Assembly (NCBI GenBank): GCA_964515115.1
Contig: CAZESB010000003.1
Location: forward strand, 9,337-73,336
DNA length: 64,000 nucleotides
Direction: 5' to 3'
Origin: UBA1370 sp964515115
GTDB taxonomy: Bacteria > Patescibacteriota > Microgenomatia > UBA1400 > PJMF01
In this document: one piece after another, positions 24,293 through 32,502 of the stretch
Position numbering within the stretch: position 1 is the first letter of the stretch
Layout of the letters: each line of letters starts with the position of its first letter
The notes under the pieces: generated by a model
The model's database searches: none
Told to the model about the DNA's origin: nothing
The model's input: only the letters and a program-made list of their open reading frames with translations
Made by a program: the position numbers and the translations under genes

Positions 24293-25339
24293 CTACTGTT
24301 GCCAAACCTGCTCAATCAGCCTATTACAATACCCCCATTCATTGTCGTACCAACTGACCACCTTGACCAAATTACCGCCAATGACGTTGGTAAAACTGAG
24401 GTCCACAATCGAAGATTCCCGCCTGCCGACAATATCGGCAGAAACTAGCGGCTCATTAGTAACTGCCAGGATATCTTGCCATTTTTCCTCTCGCGCCGCG
24501 TCAATAAAAACTTGGTTGACTTCTTCGATTGTCACTTCACGCTTCACCAAAAAGACCAGATCCGAAATAGAGCCGGTGCGCACTGGCACTCTCATCGCCA
24601 GGCCGTCAAACAGACCCTGAAGCTCCGGCACTACCTCGGCAGTGGCCTTAGCCGCGCCGGTAGTAGTGGGGATAATGTTTTCTGCGGCACTGCGCGCCCG
24701 ACGCAGATCTTGATGCGAATTGTCTTGAGTATTTTGATCGTCGGTGTAGGCGTGAATGGTGGTGAGCATAGCCTTCTCTACCCCAAAATGCTGAACCATC
24801 AATTGAGCTACTGGCGCCACGCAGTTAGTGGTGCAGGAAGCGTTAGAACGGACTTTGGTATCGGGATCAAAGTTGTTGACGCCAATAATGGCAGTACTAA
24901 CTGCTCCTCCCTTGGCTGGCGCTGAAATGATCACTGTTGCTGCTCCGCCCGCAAGGTGTTGCGCCGCTTTTTCTTCAGTCACAAAAACACCAGTGGCCTC
25001 AATCACCGCTTCAACTCCGTGTTGCCCCCAGGGGATTTTGTTAGGATCGCGCTGAGCCGTCACGGTAAGAGCATAATTGCCATCAAGAATAATTGTGCCC
25101 AGCACCGGATTTTCGTCGGAAACTTCGTCTTTGGATTGATGTCTTTCAGCCCGAACCTCACTGCCAAAAACTCCGTAATTAGTGTCGTATTTCAGCAAGT
25201 GCGCCCAATCTTCAACTTCCATCGAGCCGGAAGTATTAATCACTTTTAAATCAGCCTGATCGCGATAATATTGCCACCAAACCCGCAAGCCGGTGCGGCC
25301 GATTCGGCCAAAGCCGTTAATGCCAAATGTTTTTTTCAT
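24293..25339 (-). CDS. gap: Glyceraldehyde-3-phosphate dehydrogenase, type I
   Basis: 348 aa; oxidises and phosphorylates glyceraldehyde-3-phosphate in glycolysis. The Rossmann start is FGINGFGRIGRTGLR, the catalytic cysteine lies in SNASCTTNC, the catalytic His in TTIHAYTDDQNTQD, and the C-terminus has SWYDNEWGYCNRL. The usual Asp after Asn in the NAD-binding loop (IND) is replaced by Thr (VINTSGSMEVED), a change seen in enzymes that accept NADP. ATG 25339 is preferred because AGAAAGG lies 6 nt upstream. It follows the gap-broken pyrH on the same strand. Confidence 0.96.
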   Translation of the reverse strand: MKKTFGINGFGRIGRTGLRVWWQYYRDQADLKVINTSGSMEVEDWAHLLKYDTNYGVFGSEVRAERHQSKDEVSDENPVLGTIILDGNYALTVTAQRDPNKIPWGQHGVEAVIEATGVFVTEEKAAQHLAGGAATVIISAPAKGGAVSTAIIGVNNFDPDTKVRSNASCTTNCVAPVAQLMVQHFGVEKAMLTTIHAYTDDQNTQDNSHQDLRRARSAAENIIPTTTGAAKATAEVVPELQGLFDGLAMRVPVRTGSISDLVFLVKREVTIEEVNQVFIDAAREEKWQDILAVTNEPLVSADIVGRRESSIVDLSFTNVIGGNLVKVVSWYDNEWGYCNRLIEQVWQQ

Positions 25340-25376
25340 CATCAACCTTTCTGCGGTTTTTCCCAGAAATAACTGG

Positions 25377-26159
25377 CTAAATTTCNNNNNNNNNNNNNNN
25401 NNNNNNNNNNNNNNNNNNNNNNNNNNNNNNNNNNNNNNNNNNNNNNNNNNNNNNNNNNNNNNNNNNNNNNNNNNNNNNNNNNNNNCTCAGGTTGCCTTTT
25501 TTGAAAAGCTCGAAAACCATGACCGGCATGTTGTTTTCCATCGACATAGCCAGCGCAGCAGTATCCATCACTTGCACTTCTTCCATTTTGATAGCGTCTT
25601 TAAATGAAAGCGTGGAGAACCGCTTAGCATCAGCATTTGTAGTCGGGTCTTTGTCAAAAATGCCATCAACCTTGGTGGCTTTAATCAGCACGTCGCAATG
25701 AAGTTCCAGCGCGTGCAGCGAAGCACCGGTATCGGTGGTAACATAAGGCACGCCTGTGCCGGCGCTCAAAATCACTACTCTACCCTTTTCCATGTGCCGG
25801 ATAGCGCGCCGGCGAATAAAACTCTCAGCCACGGCTGGCATGGAAAGCGCCGATTGCATCCTGGTGGGAACACCGATTTTTTCTAAAGCGTCCTGCAGCG
25901 CCAAACCGTTCATGACGGTGGCTAACATGCCCATATAATCAGCGGTAGCGCGCTCAATCCCATGTTTGGAACCGGCCAAACCGCGAAAAATATTGCCGCC
26001 GCCGATAACTATGGCCACCTGCACGTGTTTGGTGTAAATTTCTTTAATTTGTTCGGCGACTTCCAGAGCAGCCTGCGGATCAATGCCGTACTCGCGGTCG
26101 CCAAGCAAGGACTCGCCGCCCACTTTTAGCATCACTCTTTTGAATCTTGGACTTGCCAT
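25377..26159 (-). CDS. pyrH: Uridylate kinase, 3' end broken by assembly gap
   Basis: UMP kinase of the amino-acid-kinase fold, which phosphorylates UMP to UDP. The visible part (about 224 aa) has KVGGESLLGDREYGID, IVIGGGNIFRGLAG, ADYMGMLATVMNGLALQDAL and the DKDPTTNADAKRF block, and reaches ELFKKGNL, about 12-15 residues short of the family end. The 100-N gap (25386-25485) then intervenes; GAAATTTAG after it gives a plausible final Glu-Ile-stop. The true gap is probably much shorter than 100 nt. Confidence 0.93.
   Translation of the reverse strand: MASPRFKRVMLKVGGESLLGDREYGIDPQAALEVAEQIKEIYTKHVQVAIVIGGGNIFRGLAGSKHGIERATADYMGMLATVMNGLALQDALEKIGVPTRMQSALSMPAVAESFIRRRAIRHMEKGRVVILSAGTGVPYVTTDTGASLHALELHCDVLIKATKVDGIFDKDPTTNADAKRFSTLSFKDAIKMEEVQVMDTAALAMSMENNMPVMVFELFKKGNLXXXXXXXXXXXXXXXXXXXXXXXXXXXXXXXXXXEI
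25386..25485. other. Assembly gap (100 N)
   Basis: Exactly 100 N inside the 3' end of pyrH. Unlike the gap at 59271, its flanks do not repeat each other. Confidence 0.98.
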
Positions 26160-26193
26160 ATTTTTTCCTTAATTAATTATTGAGTTACAAAAA

Positions 26194-27240
26194 TTATAAA
26201 AATGGGACGTGGGTTTTTAACCTTAGCCATTTCCACCGCAGGTTTTCAGCCACTCTGAATATTTTATACATGCCTGGGTCAAAAACAAGGTCATAGGTGC
26301 CTAAGTATTCTACCAACTCACCCCCGTAACCACTCTTAAACTTGTGAAAGCCGTACCAGGGATCATTGGCACTCGCGTCCGGACCGAGCGAACCCCACAT
26401 ATCAAAAATGGTACAGCCCTCTCTTTTGCCGAACTTAATCATCTCCCACATCATCAAATTGCTGGCCATGACGTTGCGGTGAATGTTTTTTGAAGCTCCG
26501 TAGGGATAATAAAGCCGGTTGTTGAAAACAAAAACAATCCAAGAAACCAAGATTTCTTCCTCATAAACGGCATTGAAGATTCTCAGCATCCCGGAACTGC
26601 CCAGCGCAGCCCACATTTTCCTGAAATAGTCCGGTGTATGGGCATAAAAACCTTGTCGCTCTGTTGTTTCTTCAAGAATTTTAATGTACTGCTCCATGCC
26701 TTCTTGAGTGGTATTTTCGTAAATTTCCACACCTTTTTTGATGGCCAGCCGGACATTGTACCTGGTTTTACTTTCCAGATTAGTGAAAAGTTTATCTTCC
26801 GGTTGGGTTAAATCAAGGTGAAAAGTGTACTTGGTAAAAAGCGGCCTGCCTGGTTGAGCGCCTTTATCAAGCAGAAATTTAGTGATGGTGTCAAAACCTG
26901 ATTTGGTTTCAATATTTCTGGCGACATTAGGCTCCAGCTTAATGAAAAGAGCGTTGTTTCTTTTGCCCAATTCTTTGAGCGCGTGGATTTGTTCTTCATC
27001 AGGCATGAAAGCTTTGGGAAGATAGCCAATGTTTTTGTTGATGAACTGGCGCACATAAGGAATCGGGTGAAAAGTGACTTGAAAAGCTTTTTCTAGTTTG
27101 CCCTCTCGAAAAAACCCCACTCGCTCCACTCTGGTACCGGTTTGTTTGCGGAACTCACCCCACTCCCAGGATTGCAACGGGTGTTGCACTGCTTGGTTGT
27201 ATTTTTGCTTTTCCTCTTCTCGGATTTCACGCACAATCAT
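26194..27240 (-). CDS. FemAB/FmhB-family peptidoglycan aminoacyltransferase
   Basis: 348 aa. Two GNAT-like halves: LQSWEWGEFRKQTGTRVERVG near the start, and in the second half SKTRYNVRLAIKKGVEI, YYPYGASKNIHRNVMASNLMMWEMIKFGKREG and FDMWGS ... YGFHKFKSGYGGELVEY, all typical of FemX/FmhB proteins that add amino acids from aminoacyl-tRNA to the lipid II stem peptide. The SKTR-N-R pattern and the conserved Lys-Phe-K-GG end support the call. The added residue cannot be predicted. It lies between the UvrD-like gene and pyrH on the same strand. Confidence 0.9.
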   Translation of the reverse strand: MIVREIREEEKQKYNQAVQHPLQSWEWGEFRKQTGTRVERVGFFREGKLEKAFQVTFHPIPYVRQFINKNIGYLPKAFMPDEEQIHALKELGKRNNALFIKLEPNVARNIETKSGFDTITKFLLDKGAQPGRPLFTKYTFHLDLTQPEDKLFTNLESKTRYNVRLAIKKGVEIYENTTQEGMEQYIKILEETTERQGFYAHTPDYFRKMWAALGSSGMLRIFNAVYEEEILVSWIVFVFNNRLYYPYGASKNIHRNVMASNLMMWEMIKFGKREGCTIFDMWGSLGPDASANDPWYGFHKFKSGYGGELVEYLGTYDLVFDPGMYKIFRVAENLRWKWLRLKTHVPFL

Positions 27241-27290
27241 ACTAAATAAATATTATAAGGTAATTACTACACTGACACCAGCCATTGACT

Positions 27291-29183
27291 TTAGCTGTCA
27301 ATGAAAGCATCAAGATCCAGCTCTCCTTTAATGATGCCTTCAACTAAGTCTTCATCTATCTGGAGGTATCGCCTGCTGGTAGGAACATGATTTTGCCCAT
27401 CGTCACCGGAAAAGTGCAAAATTTGTTCAGAAATGTCACCCAAAAACCGGCTGCGGAGGCTGTTTTGCTGACTGCCGTATTGGTATCTGGAACGAGCGTA
27501 AGTGAGGTAAAGTTGCGATTTGGCTCTGGTAATCCCGACATAGCAAAGCCTTCTTTCTTCCTCCATTTCTTCGGGATCCAACATCGATCTTGAGTGTGGC
27601 ATCAGACCATCTTCCATACCTACCATAAAAACCACTGCAAACTCCAAGCCTTTGGCAGAATGCAGGCTCATCAGGCTAACCGCATTTTTTGTTTCCCTTT
27701 CGCTAATATCGGCAAAAGCATCGTCTTGGATGAGGGCGATATTCTCCAGCAATTGTTGGACAGTGGCAAATTGAGCGGCCACATTAATCAACTCATGAAC
27801 GTTTTCAATTCTGCTCAGGTCTTCCTCATTTTCTTTGTTGTACTTGTCCAGGTAGCCGGTGATTCTTAAAATGGCTTTCAAAATATCGGCCGGATCGTTG
27901 CTCTTTTCTTTTTCATCCTTGAGCCAGTTGGTGAATTTCTCCAGCCTTCTTTTGCCCAGTTTTTGGATTCTGGCAAAGCTGACAATATCCATTGGGTTGA
28001 CAAAATAACTGAGGTAGGAAATGACATCTTTAATTTCTTTGCGCTCGTAGAATTTAGTGCCGCCAATCAGCCGATAAGGAATGCCTGCTCGGATCAGCGC
28101 TTCTTCAAACTCGCGTGATTGGGCGTTGGTTCGGTACAGAATGGCCATCTCGCTGTAGGGATGTTGCCGGCTTTCTTTTTGAATGCAGTTGACTACGGTG
28201 CGGGCTTCTTCTCTGCCGCTAGCCGCCTCGATCACATTAATGGGATTGCCGGCGGTTTTGGTGGTCCAAAGTTCGAGGATAGGATGGCTGGTGTTGTGCG
28301 AAATCACTTGAGTGGCTGCATCAAGAATGATCTGACTGGAGCGATAATTCTGCTCAAGCCGGTATTCAGTAATATCGGCAAAATCTTGGTGTAAAAGTAA
28401 CATGTTACGATAATCAGCTCCTCTCCAGGCGTAAATGCTTTGGCTGAAATCGCCGACAACGTAGAGGTTGTTATGCGGTTGAGTGAAAATTTTAGTAAGT
28501 TCATACTGAGCCTTGTTGGTGTCCTGGTACTCATCGACCAAAACGTGCTCAAGCTGATGCTGATACTTATCTCTCACCATCGGGACATTTTTTAGTAGCT
28601 GTAAGGTTTTCAGCAATAAATCATCAAAATCAACCGCTTGGGCTTTTTCCAGCTCACGCTGATACCAAGTGTATATTTGTGCCGCTTGTTCCTGATATTT
28701 TCCCTGGGCCATCTCCGCGTATTGCTGAGGGCTGATGATCTCATTTTTTGCTTGAGAAATGACACTGCGCACCGCCTGAATACCAAAGCGGCTATTTTCC
28801 AGTCCTCGCTCTTTGTAGATGCGTTTCAGTAATTGTTTTTGATTGTCGGTGTCGTAGATGACGAAATCGCGATTCAGGCCAATGTGCTGACCATCAACTC
28901 TCAGAATTCTGGCGCAAAGGCTGTGAAAGGTGCCTGAGTAAGGAATATTAAAGCCGGTGCTGTTTTGAATGCGCTGGCGGATTTCTCCGGCTGCTTTGTT
29001 AGTGAAAGTTACCACCATCACTGATCGGGGGTCGATTTGGCTGTTGGCAATGAGGTGAGCGGCTCTGGTAGTCAAGACCGTGGTTTTGCCGGAACCGGCT
29101 CCAGCCAAAACAATAGCTGGCCCCTGGTCGTGCAGTACCGCCTTTTTTTGTTGTTCGTTGAGTTTGTCCAATAAATTCAGCAC
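27291..29183 (-). CDS. UvrD/PcrA-like superfamily 1 DNA helicase
   Basis: 630 aa, somewhat shorter than PcrA/UvrD (about 720). Motifs: Q-motif LNEQQKKAVLHDQGPAIVLAG, Walker A AGSGKTTVLTTRAA, motif II VDEYQDTN, motif III GDFSQSIYAWRGAD, motif IV QNYRSSQIILD, motif V LMSLHSAKGLEFAVVF, motif VI EERRLCYVGITRAKSQLYL. A 3'-5' helicase for nucleotide excision repair and replication. The C-terminus has no PcrA-type RNA polymerase-binding Tudor domain. The GTG start lies 6 nt after a TAGTAT box. It is divergent from tpiA. Confidence 0.93.
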   Translation of the reverse strand: MLNLLDKLNEQQKKAVLHDQGPAIVLAGAGSGKTTVLTTRAAHLIANSQIDPRSVMVVTFTNKAAGEIRQRIQNSTGFNIPYSGTFHSLCARILRVDGQHIGLNRDFVIYDTDNQKQLLKRIYKERGLENSRFGIQAVRSVISQAKNEIISPQQYAEMAQGKYQEQAAQIYTWYQRELEKAQAVDFDDLLLKTLQLLKNVPMVRDKYQHQLEHVLVDEYQDTNKAQYELTKIFTQPHNNLYVVGDFSQSIYAWRGADYRNMLLLHQDFADITEYRLEQNYRSSQIILDAATQVISHNTSHPILELWTTKTAGNPINVIEAASGREEARTVVNCIQKESRQHPYSEMAILYRTNAQSREFEEALIRAGIPYRLIGGTKFYERKEIKDVISYLSYFVNPMDIVSFARIQKLGKRRLEKFTNWLKDEKEKSNDPADILKAILRITGYLDKYNKENEEDLSRIENVHELINVAAQFATVQQLLENIALIQDDAFADISERETKNAVSLMSLHSAKGLEFAVVFMVGMEDGLMPHSRSMLDPEEMEEERRLCYVGITRAKSQLYLTYARSRYQYGSQQNSLRSRFLGDISEQILHFSGDDGQNHVPTSRRYLQIDEDLVEGIIKGELDLDAFIDS

Positions 29184-29229
29184 GCCAACATACTAGCACA
29201 GCCATGAATCATAATGATATAGTGATTTC

Positions 29230-29925
29230 ATGATGAAAAAAATTGTAGTGGGCAACTGGAAAGCCAATAAAAATGTTGAAGAGGCTCGGAGCTGGGCAGA
29301 CCGGTTTTTGGCTGGTGCTGGAAATGGTGGCGGTTTTCCGACTGGAGTTGAGGTGGTAGTGGCGCCGCCTTTTACTTTGCTGCCAGCGTTGGCAGAAAAA
29401 TTTGCCGGTACAGCAGTTAAATTAGCGGTTCAAGACCTTAGTCATTTTGCGGCCGGCAGCTACACTGGCGCTATTTCCGCCAGAAATATCATGGGTTTGA
29501 ATGTGGCATACGCTCTGCTTGGGCACTCGGAGCGGCGGCGCTATTTTCATGAAACTCATCAGGAAGTGGCTGGTAAGGTTGATCAGGCACTGGCTGCGGG
29601 CCTGAAACCGATCGTCTGTGTTGATGAAGATGACGTTGAGTCACAAGCCGCAGCCATTGAGGACGAGTATTTGCGGCAGTGCTTGGTAGCTTATGAACCA
29701 CTGGCAGCTATTGGCACAGGTCGAAATGCCGATCTTGGCCAAGTTAAACAAGTCCAGGAGAAAATCAGAAACTCTTTTGGTGAAGTGCCGGTTTTGTATG
29801 GCGGCAGTGTTGACGCGCAGAATATCGGGGAATATGTTTTGGTTACTGATGGGGCTTTGGTTGGCGGTGCTTCATTGGCTGCTGAAGAGTTTACAGCTGT
29901 AGTAGCTCAAGCTGTTTTGCAATGA
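29230..29925 (+). CDS. tpiA: Triosephosphate isomerase, short form
   Basis: 231 aa, shorter than the usual 250. Interconverts dihydroxyacetone phosphate and glyceraldehyde-3-phosphate. Catalytic residues are visible: NWKAN (Asn/Lys), LGHSERR (His) and AYEPLAAIGTG (Glu), plus the phosphate-binding LYGGSV and GGASL. Loops on the far side of the barrel are trimmed. TATAGT (29218-29223) lies 6 nt before the ATG, so the mRNA may be leaderless. Confidence 0.96.
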   Translation: MMKKIVVGNWKANKNVEEARSWADRFLAGAGNGGGFPTGVEVVVAPPFTLLPALAEKFAGTAVKLAVQDLSHFAAGSYTGAISARNIMGLNVAYALLGHSERRRYFHETHQEVAGKVDQALAAGLKPIVCVDEDDVESQAAAIEDEYLRQCLVAYEPLAAIGTGRNADLGQVKQVQEKIRNSFGEVPVLYGGSVDAQNIGEYVLVTDGALVGGASLAAEEFTAVVAQAVLQ

Positions 29926-29930
29926 GTTCA

Positions 29931-31631
29931 TTAATTTTCTATTTGAAAAATGGTGTAATTGGACGTGGTTTTAATTGAGGTGAAAAGTCGGTTGAATTTT
30001 TCCGGGTCGGCACCATGTTGTTCTATTTCTCTTGGCCCGATGGCAATGTAAGTCACTTGATATTTAGCAAATAAATCAAGTGAAGTCTCGGGCGAGCGCA
30101 TCATTTGAGCATGATCGGTCATGGTTTTATCGACGTCATAGCCGTGTGATGCTAGCCAACCGGGATAAGCCAACACAGTTTGCCGACCAGTGAGATTATA
30201 GGCCCAGTTGTTGGAAACGGTGCTGGTTAACCAAACGCTATCTTTTGGGGTGTGGTTTTTGACCCAAGCGGTTAGCGCCAGCTCTTCTGCTGAGTACATC
30301 AAGTAGTGATGCCTGGAAAATTGTAGATTTTTGAGCAGTTCCAGCGAGCCGGAAAAAATACAGGATAAAAAAATTAGTGCCGCAACTAATTTTGGCAACA
30401 CCCCTGGTTTTTCCCAGATTTTTTGGATGGCAATGGCTGTTGCTGCCACTATGCCCACTGCCGACCAAGCCAATAGCTTCATGTTGTCCCAGATCCAGGG
30501 TTGGAATTGCCAAATATTAGCGCTTAAGAAAATCAAGAAAAAGGGCAAAACTATTTTAGTGGTTGCTTGATGGGTTGCTTGCTTGGTTTTAAATAAAATT
30601 AATAAGCCTAAAATTCCCAGTATCGGCACGAATCCCCAATTGACCAGCCAGTAAATGAGCAGCGGATAATTTGACTCAGCGGACATAAAACCCGGGTTGA
30701 GAGTGATGAAACTGCTTTTGTTTTCTACACTCCCAGCCAGGAAAACAACCAGCAACACCAAGGCAATGATAAGAGCACCGCTACCGACAGCCAGCCACTC
30801 TCCCGAAGCTCTCAAGGCACGACTCAATTTCTGCCGAAGGTTTTTACCTCGCCAATTTTCTACTAGCTGAAAAACAAACCAGGAGAGCAAGATAATGGCA
30901 GCAGCCAAAGCCGCGTGGGGATGAATGATTGGGGAGATACCAATAATAATAGTCGCAGTGGCCAGCAATAGCCCACGATATCGCTCATTGACTTTTTTCT
31001 TCAGCACCAACAAAAACAACACAATTGCCAACGCTCCCAGCACCAAGGGAAAACCTACAGTAAAAGCTCTTTGCGGATAAATCATGCTGGTAAGAAAAGA
31101 CATAAAATGAATACCTTTTTCCTGCATGTCAGTGTATTCTTGCAGAGGAAAAAGCGCTGCTCTCCATTTATCAGTGCTCTTGGCAAGATCAGCAAAATAA
31201 TAAATAAATCCCCAGCCGCCATTGAGCAAATACAAAAGCGAAGCCATCACTGCCATTTTTTGAGATTTCAGCAAAATTTTAAAAAATAAAAACAAAACCA
31301 GCACTATCAAGATCGAAAAAATATAACTGGGGATAATAAAGGCAGCAAAAAAAGGCACGCCCAGTTTCAGCAAAATAGCTGCCAGCCAGCCTGTTAAGGG
31401 TGGGTAGGAAATTTGGCTGTGGATCATGAGGGGATTTTCCGACAACCAGAGCGATCGTTCGGCAAAAGCAGAACCGATAGTAAAATGTAGTGCCCAGTCT
31501 GCCCAAATATTACCTTGACGCATAAAAAAATTGCCGGCTTCATCAAACTGGCCGACATTCAGCCAGAAATAGGAAAAATAAACCAGAAAAAACAGCAGCA
31601 AAATTCGGCTGCTACTCTTCAAGTAAGGCAT
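29931..31631 (-). CDS. GT-C-type multi-pass membrane protein (probable glycosyltransferase)
   Basis: 566 aa with about eleven to twelve predicted membrane helices and a C-terminal soluble domain (about 440-566). An acidic pair after the first helix (NVGQFDEAGNFFMRQGNIWADWALH) and the periplasmic HSQISYPPLTGWLAA loop resemble the metal-binding loop of GT-C glycosyltransferases that use polyprenyl-phosphate sugars. The soluble domain (WVKNHTPKDSVWLTST, LAYPGWLASHGYD) is typical of this group in CPR genomes. Donor and acceptor unknown. Its ATG lies within the end of the lipoprotein gene (20-nt overlap). Confidence 0.7.
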   Translation of the reverse strand: MPYLKSSSRILLLFFLVYFSYFWLNVGQFDEAGNFFMRQGNIWADWALHFTIGSAFAERSLWLSENPLMIHSQISYPPLTGWLAAILLKLGVPFFAAFIIPSYIFSILIVLVLFLFFKILLKSQKMAVMASLLYLLNGGWGFIYYFADLAKSTDKWRAALFPLQEYTDMQEKGIHFMSFLTSMIYPQRAFTVGFPLVLGALAIVLFLLVLKKKVNERYRGLLLATATIIIGISPIIHPHAALAAAIILLSWFVFQLVENWRGKNLRQKLSRALRASGEWLAVGSGALIIALVLLVVFLAGSVENKSSFITLNPGFMSAESNYPLLIYWLVNWGFVPILGILGLLILFKTKQATHQATTKIVLPFFLIFLSANIWQFQPWIWDNMKLLAWSAVGIVAATAIAIQKIWEKPGVLPKLVAALIFLSCIFSGSLELLKNLQFSRHHYLMYSAEELALTAWVKNHTPKDSVWLTSTVSNNWAYNLTGRQTVLAYPGWLASHGYDVDKTMTDHAQMMRSPETSLDLFAKYQVTYIAIGPREIEQHGADPEKFNRLFTSIKTTSNYTIFQIEN

Positions 31632-32484
31632 AGTCTTGGCTCACCCAACCTGTTTGGTTGTGGAAATTAATTTTCAACCAGCCGGCGTTGGTTTCGTTTA
31701 AATATTGATACCACGTACCGACAGGAGCAAAACCCAGTTCTCTGCCTGATAAGCCGGCCGCGTCCCTCACCCGCAAAACTTCCTGGCCGTTATGAAAAAA
31801 ACCGGTTTTTTGGATTTGCACCCTGGGACCAGTGATGGTCGCTGAGGCAGTAGCCGTGGCGCTAGCTGTCGCTTCTCTTTCCGGAACTGCATTGTTTCTT
31901 TCACCCACTTCAGTGGGGTTGAGCTGCTTTGCCAGCTTGACACTCACTAGCAGCCGGAAACCGGCCGGCACATCCAAAGTGTGCTGCTGGACTTCATAGG
32001 AAGGCAGCATAATTTCCAGCTCGTGTCTACCTGGCTGGATATCTTGGAAAATAAAAGGGGCAAATTCTTTTTCCCCTTCTCCCAGCCTAATAATAGCTCC
32101 GTCAGGAATAGTTACCACCGAAACCTCGGCAGTATTGTTGGACCGGATCGGCTCCATTTCAAAAATAACTCCACCGCTGTACTCTATTCGAGTGCTGGGA
32201 TTCCAGGTCACTACCGTCAGTGAGCCAGGATGGAGTTTCACAGTGGTTTCGTACGGGACGTACTCAGGATCATCAGGTTGAATTTTTAGAGCGTAAGTAC
32301 CCGGGGAAAGATTTTGATTGAGCGTTGGGGTTTTATCCAGGTAATTGTCATTAAGATAAACAGTGCTCTCAACGCCATTGGTGACGACGCGGATACCCGA
32401 TTTCTCGGGTTTAGCGAGAGGAACACAGGCGGCCACCAACACCGCCGCTCCGATCAGCAGTCCCAGAGCGAGCACTTTCTTCAT
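31612..32484 (-). CDS. PEGA- and SH3-domain lipoprotein
   Basis: 290 aa. Signal peptide with lipobox VLVAAC (cysteine 20). Two PEGA-type beta repeats follow (IRVVTNGVESTVYLNDNYLDKTP ... and SVVTIPDGAIIRLGEGEKEF ..., each with a glycine before an LEI/LKI strand), an Ala/Thr-rich linker (REATASATATASATITG) and a bacterial SH3-like domain (LRVRDAAGLSGRELGFAPVG ... GWLKINFHNQTGWVSQDYA). Likely a surface protein contacting peptidoglycan or glycan. TAAACT lies 6 nt before the ATG. It overlaps the GT-C gene, so the two are probably coexpressed. Confidence 0.85.
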   Translation of the reverse strand: MKKVLALGLLIGAAVLVAACVPLAKPEKSGIRVVTNGVESTVYLNDNYLDKTPTLNQNLSPGTYALKIQPDDPEYVPYETTVKLHPGSLTVVTWNPSTRIEYSGGVIFEMEPIRSNNTAEVSVVTIPDGAIIRLGEGEKEFAPFIFQDIQPGRHELEIMLPSYEVQQHTLDVPAGFRLLVSVKLAKQLNPTEVGERNNAVPEREATASATATASATITGPRVQIQKTGFFHNGQEVLRVRDAAGLSGRELGFAPVGTWYQYLNETNAGWLKINFHNQTGWVSQDYALLEE

Positions 32485-32502
32485 ACTGCTAGTTTATCAC
32501 GA

